Of a stretch of 64,000 nucleotides of DNA, positions 46,783 to 57,578 are shown one piece after another. The DNA comes from Neoscytalidium dimidiatum. Lineage: Eukaryota > Ascomycota > Dothideomycetes > Botryosphaeriales > Botryosphaeriaceae. The stretch lies in the NCBI GenBank assembly GCA_037367355.1, contig CM074701.1:868001-932000 (forward strand), given 5' to 3'. Position 1 is the stretch's first letter. Each line of letters opens with the position of its first letter. The translations under genes were made by a program, and so were the position numbers. The notes below the pieces were generated by a model. The model searched no databases. It saw only the letters and a list, made by a program, of their open reading frames with translations, and was not told the DNA's origin.

Positions 46783-48384
46783 ATGGATGACATGGATGAT
46801 ATTGTCGTTATTGATTGGAAATCCATACCAGTTGCTTCAACCGAACTGACTGCCCATCACTCTCACGCCACCAGCATGCCCGCAAGAAGCCGGCCTACAG
46901 CGGAGTCTGCGGATGAGGATGACAGGCCGCCCTCATCCGATTGCAAGGCTAGACCGGATGTGGGCCTTGCTGAACATGAGGGTGCACCGGTCAATGAAGA
47001 GAAGGAGACGGATCATGCGCCTGCTGACGGTCCCTATGGAGAGCTCCAGGAAGATGTCAACGAGGGTCTTGAGGGTATCGAATCATCGATTGATCTTCAA
47101 CACCAACAAGACATCGAACACTCCATCTCAGAAGATCAACAACGCACTGCGGACAGCTTGAGCATATCGGAGCAAGATAATCTCGAGAGGTCCAGTTCCT
47201 CCCCAACGTCCGAAGATGAATCCCATCCACCAACAACTCGACTTCGGGGACCAGAGCCTGGACCACCGCCTCCACCTCCTCTACCACACCTGATCTATCA
47301 GAATCCTCCTCTACCTCCTCCTCCTCTCCCATTTAACTATGGGTTTGGAAGACGTCTTGCTCGAGGACCATGTCCACCACCACCGCCTCCGCCTCCGCCA
47401 CCACCAATGCCCTACCACGATAGCCCCTCATCCACAGGTATCCAACCACCGCCGCCACCGCCGCCGCCTCCTCCTCCAATGACCATGGCCGGTCCTCTTC
47501 CAGCACGCAAGCGTCGCGGCTGCCCCGCCGACCTCGAAACAGTCCACTCCGCCACCCAGCTACTCCCCATAGCCATCAGCCTACCGCCCCTCGAGCGTAT
47601 TGTCCGCCTCTCCGTCGGCGGGCCAAACCGCCGTGCCGCGCTGACGCACCATGCGGCGACGCCATTCGATCTACAAGCACACCTCTGGCTGCTGCGCTAT
47701 GCGGAGCCGGACCGCTGGTACGCGCGGCCGTCCGCAGCGGATCTCAGGCGGATCCGCGCGCTCGAGGCTGCCGGCCTGGCCGACGACATACCGCAGCAAC
47801 TGCTACTTTCGAGCTCTAAGAGCAGCGGCACAGCCATACGCCCGGGTTCCACGGACGTAGTCCGCGTTTGGGCCGGCGCCGCCATGGGCGTGCTGTGCTG
47901 CTGCCCGCACCCGTTCGGGGAAGAGCACGACGACGAGGAGGAGGACGGCTCCGCTGCTGATATGCATGCCGACGATCGCTGCAGGCGTCAGATCGAGAGC
48001 GCGTTCTTGACTTACTACATGGTCACCGAGGCGCCGCGCGCCTTGGCTGAGGAGGATGCGGGATTCGACGCTTACGGTCCGTTTCCGCCGCCGCCACCGA
48101 GGCCTGTAGGCGGGGCGCGCGGCGGTGGCGGCGGCGGCGGCGGTGGCGGCGATGAGAAGGTGTACAGGCTCGAAAAAGTAGGGAGTAAGGATGCGTGCAT
48201 TGCCAGGGCCTACCACAACGCTGCACTCCACGGCTGGAGTACGGTTTTTTGCTGCGTTGTGCAGGGGGAAGTTGATCTGCGTGATGCAGAACCGGGCTTG
48301 GATGGCTTTGAGAGAGTGGGCGGCCTGGCAGGGCTGGTGAGGGGAGGGAAGGGCGATGGGAAAAAGGTGAAAGTGTTCTATTGA
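46783..48384 (+). CDS. Polyproline-rich hypothetical protein
   Basis: A single exon of 533 codons; ATG 46783 is the first ATG in the frame (the frame itself opens upstream). I do not recognise it. Residues 1-160 are acidic and hydrophilic. Residues about 160-245 hold five polyproline blocks of 5-10 residues separated by short linkers, the sort of sequence bound by profilin or by SH3/WW domains. The C-terminal half looks folded: PLERIVRLSVGGPNRRAAL, PFDLQAHLWLLRYAEPDRWYARP, RRQIESAFLTYYMVTEAPRALAEED and VYRLEKVGSKDACIARAYHNAALHGWSTVFCCVVQGEVDL, interrupted by a 10-glycine run. No signal or membrane segment is present. The well-folded-looking end and high third-position GC argue for a real gene. 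Confidence 0.65.
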   Translation: MDDMDDIVVIDWKSIPVASTELTAHHSHATSMPARSRPTAESADEDDRPPSSDCKARPDVGLAEHEGAPVNEEKETDHAPADGPYGELQEDVNEGLEGIESSIDLQHQQDIEHSISEDQQRTADSLSISEQDNLERSSSSPTSEDESHPPTTRLRGPEPGPPPPPPLPHLIYQNPPLPPPPLPFNYGFGRRLARGPCPPPPPPPPPPPMPYHDSPSSTGIQPPPPPPPPPPPMTMAGPLPARKRRGCPADLETVHSATQLLPIAISLPPLERIVRLSVGGPNRRAALTHHAATPFDLQAHLWLLRYAEPDRWYARPSAADLRRIRALEAAGLADDIPQQLLLSSSKSSGTAIRPGSTDVVRVWAGAAMGVLCCCPHPFGEEHDDEEEDGSAADMHADDRCRRQIESAFLTYYMVTEAPRALAEEDAGFDAYGPFPPPPPRPVGGARGGGGGGGGGGDEKVYRLEKVGSKDACIARAYHNAALHGWSTVFCCVVQGEVDLRDAEPGLDGFERVGGLAGLVRGGKGDGKKVKVFY

Positions 48385-48773
48385 TCGAGGGCATAGTGCC
48401 AATGCCGTTCTAAGATGTTGCGCGGGAACATGTCTCAGGACCCTGCATGGGGATGTCGAGCCAGGGGCAATAATTCCAGCAGAGTCGATTCCGGTCACAG
48501 TCTCCTACTAATTGCCACCGTGGCTTGGGTTCTGAGACTGGGCGGAAGAATAAGGCGAGTTTGCAAGACACCCCCTGAAAAGGTTGTGGCTGAGGTAAGT
48601 ATCGGTGTTATTGTCACTAATCTTGCAGTGTTATGCACCTACACTTCTCAAATAATTTTCTTGTGGTCACCGTAGAAGCAGGCATTTCTTATTTTTCGGT
48701 ATTTCCTGTTCCACGGTGTTCTCGGTCTCGCTTTGTCTTTGAACTACCTTTCCATAGGCTGCAAGCCACGCGT

Positions 48774-48794
48774 AAGATGCCCATTGGGCATCTT
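48774..48794. repeat. Perfect 9-bp inverted repeat with 3-base loop
   Basis: AAGATGCCC, then ATT, then GGGCATCTT. It could form a hairpin in RNA or be a chance palindrome; no gene is attached. Confidence 0.6.
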
Positions 48795-49722
48795 CTCACC
48801 AACCGTCATCCTTCTCTCCACTAAAATCAGCTTTAGTCTTTTTTACGCTAGTCACTCATTTATTTTTCGGGTCCAAGAAAGAAGAATTGCAAGTACATTT
48901 GTCCAAAAAGAATACGCTATGCGGTGGCTCCACAAGTTTGTTTTTCGCCTCGAGTTCCACGAGGCCCACCTGTCAACTGACTAGTGGAATCACTATTTTG
49001 GTGACACAGCTGCAGACACGGTCCGTACCGATGCCTTATCCCTCCTCGTAACAGGTACCCACGGTGCTGATTCGTGGAAGAAGTTATCGTCAAATCAACT
49101 CCCCTGCTCAGCCGGGCGTCATTGCGTTTCGGAATCTAGTTCCTGTTGTGTTAGGGAAGTGCAGATCGCCGTCATTCGGGCTGTTCCGGTGACCCTTCCT
49201 CAAAGGCAGATTCGCCAGCAGAAAGCACTGATCCCGTAATGCTCACCTATAGTTGCTCGCTGGCCCTACCTATCCAGCTCCATCTTACATCCCGAACCTG
49301 CCTGTTCGCATTTCTCTGCTGAAGTGTTATCACCCTGTTCTTATTATAGCGTTTCTTACCCCAGTGGGGCCGGAAGCCGTATCCTGTTTACTGGTGGTCA
49401 GCTTGACGGATATCAGTTCCCCGTTGTACTCAACAGAAGTGGCAAGAATTTGTTTTGCCGCCTCACTATGATCTTGCAAGCCAGCCTCAAACAGCGCTAC
49501 TGCAACTCCTTGTTCCTCCGTTTTCTCTAATATTCTGGAGGCAAAAGTTATCGACCTGAAACACCAATCCGACAGAGAGGGCCATGTCGAGTCCCTTCCC
49601 ATCGTGAGAGGCGAGAGGTTAAACGTGCGTCGTAAAAATGTTACACAGCATCACGGAAAACAGGGGTGCGGGTTAGAAAAGCACGCAAGGCCAAACAATA
49701 CGAACCAATCAAGGTCCTGCTC

Positions 49723-49757
49723 GCCTTGCTGGAGCCGCCTTGCTGGAGCAGCCTTGC
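49723..49757. repeat. 14-bp tandem repeat, 2.5 copies
   Basis: GCCTTGCTGGAGCC, GCCTTGCTGGAGCA, then GCCTTGC. Confidence 0.75.
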
Positions 49758-51476
49758 AACCGGCTGTCTAACGAATTACATGCGTAACCTTCGCACTGGG
49801 CCCTTATGACTAGGATTCGTCGGAGCTTCCGGGACAAGTATGTTCCCGCATCCTATATCCGGCCCCAAGCCGGATGTGTAGGGCGTAGGAAGCAGGGCGC
49901 ATTACGGGGTTTGCACAAGCAGTGCAGCCAAGCAAGGCAGTGCAAGTCCAGCAAATTGAGTCCCACAGCATATGCGCTGTATTGCATAGTGTAGTCATTG
50001 CTTCGTCCGATAAGAGCGTTATACGTATTGTGGCGGTCCCTGAGCACTGGGTGCTGGAATGCGATGTATGCAAGTAAATCAGTCTGTAGGCGCGCGCATT
50101 ACTTGCATCGAAGCCACATGGCCAATAAGCACCTCGCTTGAGCACGCACGGTGTGAATGACCTTATTTTGTATGAAGTGCAACAGGGTTCTGTCCGCGTG
50201 ACAGAGAAGCGCGCGATATGGGAGTCAGAGGAAGGGGCTCCGGAATCCCCTCCATTTCCCAGACCAAGTTGGCAGCATCTGAACTACAGTCATTCTCCTT
50301 GGGCAACGATCATTCAGTAAAGCTTTCTGGGGATAATGCCTCCATTATGGTTCATGGTCCCACGGAGTCAAGTCTCCTACCTCTTTGAAGTTCTCTGCGT
50401 GTGAAGCCCAGAGCTCTGCCAGAGCACAACTTTTGCTCCCGATATAGAGTATAGGGTGATACCTAAAGCTTCTTAGTGGTTTTAATCACAGATTTGAGGC
50501 AGTTTTTTATTTCATTAGATCCCTCTGGCTATCACTACTCCGTCTCCAGTTGCTACGATCCTAATCGCGAACAGATGCTAGCGCCAGACATCCGAAGACG
50601 AAGAATATACACAGTCGAAAAGATCGAGCGAAGACCCGAACTGGTGCAAAAATTTCGAAGAGGAGAATGACTTAGACAACATTATCCATAGACCAGTGCC
50701 GCATCATATTTGTGGCTTGGGCTTTTGGAAAGTGTTCAACAGCTTTCTTTATCTCGGGTAGTATGTCAAGATCGTGGAAAGGGAATGAGATTAATCCTTC
50801 TAGACTTGATACCTTCTTCTCTAATACCTTCATCTATTTCCAGCAAGAACATCGTTTTCGATTAATGCATTGATCAGCACAACAATCACCCCACTGGAGC
50901 CCGTTCATCCAGCATCGTACGGGCAACGATGCTGCATGCGTTGTTGCAACCAAGGTCGATCGTTCGGAGTGTCCTGACAAAAAGCCACATACTTACTTAA
51001 AATGATTTCAGCTATTCGTGGTCTGACGACTGAGGGTGGCAAGTGCCGACAACATGTTTCTACTCCTTCCTGTTGGAGGGTATACAAGGTAACCATGACC
51101 GTATGCTGGAGTTATAGTACGGTGTGTGGACTATGTAACCTTGGGATATGTTAATTAGACGCTCTAGGACTCCAGGATACCACACGTATGTGCAGACGAG
51201 AATGATCGGCCGGTCGTGAAGCCGCTGGAGACAAATTTGTACAATACTTGAAAACATAGTTGGAAATGTACTGCAAGAAAGACGCCGAAAATGCTGATCA
51301 TGAGGCAGTTAAACTCTAGTCTCTGTCACTAATGAAAGGAAAGGCCCTCACTAGTCGCAATGCCGTCCGGAGTGTCCAGAACGTTGTATGCAAGAATGCT
51401 TCAAACGTCCGTTCAGCAAACACCAGGACCGATCCAACGCCCACATACGCCCAACGTCCATCCATGTATTGATCCT

Positions 51477-52386
51477 CTACTCCAAATTTTTCCTGTCACC
51501 ACCCCAAGTCGGCTCCTTACCCACTTTCTTCCAGAATTGCCTCCTCTCCTCAAAGACCTGCTCGGCCCAGTCCTTGATCTCGGGCAGTACAATCTTCGTT
51601 GCAACCCAAGTGAATTCGCCGACATCCAGCCTGCCCTCCTCGTTACGCTCGTACTCCATCATCTGCAGCAAGAGCTCCATCTTGTCGATGTCGTGCACGT
51701 ACTTTGCCTCCAGCGTCTCGTTATCCTCGTATTCCTGCCATACCTTGCGGATCTCGGCGCCACTTAGACCCCCACCGACGTTGCCCAGCAAGCGATTGCA
51801 CAGGTAGTCCATGGTCTCGGACTCTCTCCGCGACTTCTCCTCCTTCGAGATGGGATCAACGGGTGTGATGTCACCGACGAGCGACTCGGCCATATCGTGA
51901 ATAAGGGCCATCTTGGTGCAGTGAGGGATGTTGACGCGCGACGAGAGCGAGGGCGGGGCCATCATGGTGAGGATGGACATCCGGTACATGTGGTCGGAAA
52001 TGGATTCGCCATGTTTGATCCCGAAGCGGCGCCAGCCCTCGCGCTTGGTGGTCTTGAGGCGTTCGAGGAGGTGGAAAAAGGGGAGGGGGGATTCAGTGTC
52101 GGGAGCGGGGCGGGACGGGAGCAGAGACAGCACTGAGAGAGTCTGTCAGCACGGATTTGGAGGCTGCGATGGGGAGCAAGTGAAGTAGAGCACGCCTACA
52201 CGGTTGAGTTTACCGTTAGCCCAAACATACCGGATTCTGGAGACCACCTCTCGGCCGGGACGTCTTTCTCGGAGATTATGCCTGAGGTAGGCTCTGTGGA
52301 CAGACTCAGCGATATGGCCAATCATGGATTCGGAAGCAGTGAGGCTCACTGGGGGAGTCGTTTGTCTCTGGCGCATCGGGAGGCAT
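51477..52386 (-). CDS. HD-domain 5'-deoxynucleotidase (HDDC2/YfbR type)
   Basis: Three exons (52386-52350, 52293-52231, 52132-51477) give 251 residues. PFFHLLERLKTTKREGWRRFGI is the fungal family start. The metal-binding HD set is His81 (SDHMYRM), His112-Asp113 in LIHDMAESLVGDITP with Glu116 beside it, and Asp181 in YVHDIDKMELLLQ. E. coli YfbR and yeast Ygk1/Ybr242w, of the same family, remove phosphate from deoxynucleoside 5'-monophosphates, so a role in nucleotide-pool clean-up is inferred. The first 34 residues come from two tiny exons (37 and 63 nt). I placed them because the frame WSPESVLSLLPSRP joins exactly and needs an upstream ATG, found at 52386 with a GTGAGC donor. The large exon alone has no ATG start upstream of the HD domain. 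Confidence 0.88.
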
Positions 52387-52788
52387 GTCGGTAGCAGATC
52401 GCGGGGTACGGGAACAGAGTTTTGCGGCGTAGGCGATGGCAGTGAGAGATGCAGCGTTTAAAAGAAGAATGCAGCGCTTTGTGAGCAGCAAAGCCGACGT
52501 GCTGCTTGAGCGAGTAGAGTTTGTTGTTGTGTGTTCTTCCTGGCGAGAAGGAAAGCGGCTTCTTGTTGCAGCAGGGATGCCGCCGGTGCTGCGAGCGGCG
52601 GGCGCCGTCATCGGGATAAAGCCCCTGTCATTGGCCCAAACACGCCCCGCCCAAGCTGCCCGTCTTGCCGTCCGTTCAGGCACCGCCCAGCCGTTGCCGC
52701 GCCCGCACCCAGGTCGCATCTAAACAAAGACGCGCGCCCCTCAATCAACTGCGCGTGGGATGCTTCCGGCTGCTCGCATCGCTGAAGC
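52387..52788. promoter_or_regulatory. Divergent promoter between the HD-domain gene and HAUS6
   Basis: 402 bases between the two start codons, with no gene between. The HAUS6 side is GC-rich. Confidence 0.55.
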
Positions 52789-54618
52789 ATGTCGCGCCCG
52801 CTGTCCAGCCACAGCTCACAACCCCAGCACAGTGCCCTTTCTGCCGCCAAAGCGCTGTCCCTGAACCTCAAAGGTTGTTCGCATCAACTGTCTTCCACCG
52901 CCCTGTTCGTGACCAATCTGCGCCTGCTCGACTTCGATCTATATGACGACTGGCCTGAGATCACCGTCCAAACCTTTGCGACCAAGGATGCGCAGCAGAA
53001 TCAGAAAAAGCGCATTCAGTGCACAGAGTGGGCATTATTCAGGCTCTTCGAGCTTTGGGACCCTGACGAGACCCGCGAGGTACATGTTTTCGGAAACCAT
53101 GCTGTCCCTCGCCCGCTTACATGTTATCTAGAAACTTGCGCCCTTTTTCCCTCCACTCGAACCCCTCCAATCGTTGAACCTCCGCGGCGCACTCTACCGC
53201 TGCCTCAATGACCTCAAGAAAAATGGCGTGCTGGGTCGTGAGGCGGTCTTGCGCAAGACCATGCTAGACGAGTGCAAAGGAGACAAGTTCATGGAGATTC
53301 TCGTCGTCTTCTCCACCGCTGTGATCAGAAAGAAGATATCAGGGCGCAAGTCCAGTCGAAAGAATCTGCCTGTCGCTCGCCAGTATGCGACAGCTTCCAG
53401 CCTAAGCCTCGATCAACAAGCCTCCCTCCTACCGCTAGCAATCGCTCATAAAGCCGCCCTTACAAATGTTCTAAGAAGGAGGGACGATCTGCGGGAGCGA
53501 TACATGGACTTCGGGGACCTGCTGGAGCAAAAGAGTCTTGAGGCTGTTCAGCGCAATGAAAAATGCGGAGAAATTCTGGAGACTCTCGAGCAATCAGGGA
53601 AGGATCTGCCTGATGCTGCTTCTATCAAGCGCATACTGCATGACAACTGGTTGGGAAATCCCGAATGGCTTGAAGTCATGGTGCAGGGTGATCAGCCAGA
53701 ATCCGAGGGGGGCCTTTTCCAAATGCAATTCGAAGAACTCTGGGAGCGCGTGCAGCTTGGTGAAGAGATTGAGGAACAAACTACTCACCACCAAAGTCTC
53801 CTACAAGATCTAGAGGCACGGGTCCGGGGCCAAGAGAAGAGGCTGGCTCGCTGGAAAGCCTTCCACGAAAAGATACAGGCGTCACGCTCCGAAGAACCTG
53901 CTCCGAAGGCTCCCAAAAACAGGAGTTCTTCCATAGATTTCACCTTCGACCGTCATCAGGAGCTGCGTATAGGTCGAACAGCACCACCCGAGCCAAGGAA
54001 GGACGATGATATCTATGCTGCCTCCGACTTGACGGGCATCTACGGCTCTATCCTAGCCAACATGCGCGATGACTTAGCAGCAGCTTCCAAAGTCAAGTCG
54101 GGAAGACCTCCGCCCAAATTCACACATAAACCGAAGCCATCTGCTATTCCAATGCAACCGGAGATTCAAAGGCCTACTTTTGCTTCAAGACCCAGGGCAA
54201 GATCGCGGCCGGTAGAACCTCCTTCGCCAGAGCCTGAGAAGCAGTCAAAACCAACCTTTGACAGACCAATTTCGCCAGACTGGTTCTCTCCACTCAGCAA
54301 ACCTCAGGATCCAACATCCTCTTACCAACATGAAAATGGCGAGCCCATCCGGAGCCTATCACCAAGACCAACGAAACCCACCCTCAAAAAGCGCCACACC
54401 TTCGACGAATACTCCTCGGAGCCAGAAGAAGATGCACGCGGACACCTATCCTCGCGCTCCCCTCCTCCTCCTCCTCCTCCCGGCGAAGAACCCGCCTCAC
54501 CCAGACGCCCGCGCTCGCCCTCCCCCTCCATCCCCTCCTCCCCGCCCAATCCGGAAGACCTCCTCGCCGAGCAAATCCTCGCCGGCATCGACGCCGCCAG
54601 CCCTTCGCCCGTCAAACA

Positions 54619-54650
<32 letters not shown>

Positions 54651-55369
54651 CCTCTTACAACCACCATCAGCAGCAGCACGACTATCACCGTCCCTCCCTC
54701 ACCCTCATGGAGCGCACCCGCCTCACCATGGAAGGCCACACCGTCTCGCCCGCCAAACCGGGTCCCGCGCCGCGCCCCCTCGACCCGGAACAGCAGGCCA
54801 AGGCCGACGCCACCGCCGCCCTCATCGAGCGCACCCGCCAGACCATGCTCGCCATGGCGGAGAAGGGCCCCACGCCCTCGCAGCAGCAGCAGCAGCAGTC
54901 GTCGAACGCGAAGGGCCGCGCTAGATCGAAGACGGTCGGTAATAAGCGTGGGGGTGGTGCCGCTGGAGGTGCGAGCGACAGGCGCAGGCGGAGCAGCTTG
55001 TTCCCGCCTAATCCGTGGGAGACGCGGAAGGTGAGCCCGCTGTTCGAGGAGTGGGCGGATCGAGCGGCGAGGATGGAGGAGGAGGAGGAGGAGGAGGAGG
55101 AGGGAAAAGGGGAGGGGTCGAGGGCGGGCAGGAAGACGCCGACGGATAGGCTGTTTGAAGAGGGCGTGGACGAGGAGAGCGTGTTTAAGAGTAGGCCGCG
55201 GATTGCGGCGAGTCCGGTCTTTGGAGCGGAGGGCGAGGAGGGCGAGGGGGTGAGCGAGGTGGAGGTTGGGGGTGGGGAGGTGGATGTTGATGGGGATGGG
55301 GATGAGGATGAGGATGAGAGTGGGTTGGGTGGGTGGGAGAGTAGTCCGTTGAGGAGGAAGGGGAGGTAA
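52789..55369 (+). CDS. HAUS6: HAUS augmin-like complex subunit 6 (N-terminal domain family)
   Basis: Two exons (52789-53079, 53132-55369) joined in phase 0 give 842 residues. Residues 30-260 carry the HAUS6 N-terminal pattern: LFVTNLRLLDFDLYDDWPEIT, KRIQCTEWALFRLFELWDPDETREKLAPFFPPLEPLQSLNLRGALYRCLNDLKKNGVLGREAVLRKTMLDECKG, then FMEILVVFSTAVIRK. A predicted coiled region follows (about 140-330). Augmin sits on existing spindle microtubules and recruits gamma-tubulin to branch new ones. The C-terminal 450 residues are disordered: proline blocks, a 10-residue polyGln run (CAG repeats near 54617-54643), repeated LMERTRLTM / LIERTRQTM motifs near residues 520 and 560, and a Glu run near 55072-55104. 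The intron donor GTACAT is weak but the join restores the conserved KLAPFFP segment. Confidence 0.82.
54617..54643 (+). repeat. CAG triplet run coding for polyglutamine
   Basis: About nine consecutive CAG/CAA codons in the disordered tail of the augmin gene. Confidence 0.8.
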
Positions 55370-56018
55370 ATGCGGTGGGTGGTGCTGGTTACAGCATGCC
55401 TGGTGGGGTTGACGTAGAATATGTGATTCTGTTGACGTACGTGAGCTTTTCTGGAAGTGAAGATCCAGTAATTTACTATTGCAACTCTTGGATGTGGTTG
55501 CGTTTGAAGAAAATAAAGAAAAAAAAGTTGTAGCCGGAAGAAGCGGGACATGTGTAGAGCTGAAGCCGTTGTCTTGGCGTATTTTTCGAAGATAATTGTG
55601 ACTTTTACGTACGGATGACTGTTCCAGCTGCCAAAAAACGAAGTGGGTGCTGTAATGCACTCAGAGCTGGCCTTGTGAGGTTAGTAAGGCTCACAGTGGT
55701 GCGGGAATGCGCATTCGAAGCTTGGAGTGATTGCGTGACAACGGATCTCATCTCTACAAGAGGTCGGAAAAGTAACCCTTCAAAGGCAACACCATTCGCG
55801 TGAGTAGTTGAGGTAGTCATTCAGACGTGAATTTAATATGAGATAGGCAGTTGAAGCAGTCGCCCGGGCGCAGATATCACCTATGACGGGGATATCGTTC
55901 CCAGCGTCGTCACATCGCAGCCACACCGTCACGTACAGTTCCACATCTTCAAACGTGATAAAGGCATCTTTCTCATTCCGAGGTATCAATTCTACTCATA
56001 AAAGCGTTCTCATATCGT
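55370..56018. other. Convergent 3' flanks
   Basis: Tail-to-tail gap between the augmin gene and the SnoaL-like gene. An AATAAA lies at 55512-55517 (+). Confidence 0.5.
55512..55517 (+). terminator. Candidate polyadenylation signal AATAAA
   Basis: It lies about 143 bases after the augmin stop codon and is followed by an A-rich stretch. Fungal 3' signals are loose, so this is only suggestive. Confidence 0.3.
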
Positions 56019-57418
56019 TTACCAGCTCTCAATCACGTCGGTTCCCGTCAGGTTCGGCTTGACCACCTTGCCCTCCAGCCAGTCCTTGCACTTCTTGTAG
56101 AGGATGTCACGCTCGGGGCCGTGGGAGTTCAGATCTCTTTTAGGTGGGGTTCGAATCTGGTCCTCAAGCCAGGCCAGATACCTGTAGCCTCTGTGCAGGA
56201 CGTCGCCGGATTAGTTGTGGTGTTGACGTGAGGGTGGAGGTGGTGCGTGATCGGGGTGATTTTTGGAAAATTGAAACCGCCGTACGGTCCAGCAATTGAA
56301 ACCGTGGGATCAAAGATGCAAAAATCTGCTGAGAAGCAATGTGGAATAGATCGTAGGCAGTTGAAGTGGTCGTTTCGGCGTAGGGGTCGAGGTGATGCCG
56401 GACCAAATGCGTCCGGATACCTGCTTCAACGCCCCACGCTCCGACCACAACCAACACCGCCTTGGCAATACCGGGACTCGGGAACGCTCCTCGACTCGTG
56501 CTGCATTTAAGAAATGGAGGAACTTACGAGGGGTAATTCCGAACCTCCTTCTCGGGGATATCGAACGTCCGGCCGGGGTGGACCGGGATCATCTTGTCCT
56601 TATCGAACAGCAGCGTGAAGAAGTTAATGCCCCACTTGCCCTGGCGCTTTTCGAGCAAGAAGAAGAAACGGCAATCGGCCTCATTGTCGACTTCGATGTT
56701 GTCGAACGTGAAGCGGCACGTGATGGTCACCTTCATCTTCGAGACGGCGCGGTTGCCCTGCACGTCGACAGTCTGTCCGATGATGCGGTGCATGATGTAC
56801 ATGAATTCTTTGCCACGCGAAAACCCCTGTTACAGGGTGGCTTTTAGCTGTGTTATGGTCGCAGTGGGGTTCGTGAAAATAACGCACATCCTTGGAGGCT
56901 TCGATGAACTCGTCGATAGAGCCTTGCTTCCAGCTCGTCGCAATGTACGCATCGTCGTGGAACTAACGCACGGCGATTGTCAGCGAACTCTACAATAGCG
57001 AGGGTTGTTTCGCGGTTGCGATCGCCCTCCGCTCCACAATCTCGTTTCCGCCCCGACAACTCACCATCGACCGGTAGTTCTCCCACTCGGCGGCATCGCG
57101 ATAGCAGCCCCACCCCTCGCAGATTTCGCGGATTTTGAACCGATCCAGCACTTCGGCATCGGTGCCGGTGGCGTTGTTGCGCGAAGCTTGCGATGGCCAA
57201 TGGGGAGGCTGGGTGACCGGGTAGAGCTCTGGAATCATGGCCCGTCGTTAGCGTCATGACGTGCTGGTGATGACGAGACTGCAATCGAATTGCTTACCGC
57301 CACCGCCGGCTTGATGGCGCAGGGTAGTTGAGAAGGCGCGTGTGGCCTCGCGGCGGAGCGCGGAGGAGGCGATGCGGGAGGCCTGTGGCCGGAGGGCGGC
57401 AAAGGCTGGACGGAGCAT
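56019..57418 (-). CDS. SnoaL/NTF2-fold protein, possible mitochondrial presequence
   Basis: Five exons (57418-57298, 57228-57065, 56962-56888, 56826-56528, 56190-56019) join in frame to 276 residues. Residues 1-40 (MLRPAFAALRPQASRIASSALRREATRAFSTTLRH) are Arg/Ala/Ser-rich without acids, like a mitochondrial targeting peptide. The rest has a SnoaL-like (NTF2) pattern: REICEGWGCYRDAAEWENYRSMFHDDAYIATSW, then SIDEFIEASKDGF, RGKEFMYIMHRIIGQTVDVQGNRAVSKMKVTITCRF and ADCRFFFLLEKRQGKWGINFFTLLFDKDKMIPV. Members are small polyketide cyclases, dehydratases or NTF2-like enzymes with an Asp/His pocket. The true substrate is not visible. An ATG at 57238, inside the first intron, would give a cytosolic form starting MIPELYPV, so two products with different addresses are possible. 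Confidence 0.75.
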
Positions 57419-57555
57419 TTTTGGGCGCAATTGGTGGGGAAAATTAAGGAGGATGAGGAGGAATGGAGGGGAAGAATGAGGAGACAGAGAAGAGAAGGAA
57501 GGCAAGCCCGGACAGAGATTTAAGAGTCAGCTTTATTAACCACCTACGCCGCATA

Positions 57556-57578
57556 GCAGCAGCAGCAGCAGCAGCAGC
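57556..57578. repeat. (AGC)n microsatellite
   Basis: About eight AGC units upstream of the SnoaL-like gene on its promoter side. Confidence 0.85.

Larger units (their letters stand above)
48385..51476. other. Gene-poor stretch
   Basis: No supported gene. It contains a 9-bp perfect inverted repeat at 48774-48794 and a 14-bp tandem repeat at 49723-49757. The last part is the 3' flank of the HD-domain gene. Confidence 0.5.

Noticed and set aside
49330..49602. 90-codon minus-strand frame
   Set aside because: Some acidic helical character but no motif; a loose resemblance to the frame at 45477-45749 is too weak to call a repeat family.
54497..55660. 387-codon minus-strand frame
   Set aside because: Antisense shadow of the low-complexity tail of the augmin gene.
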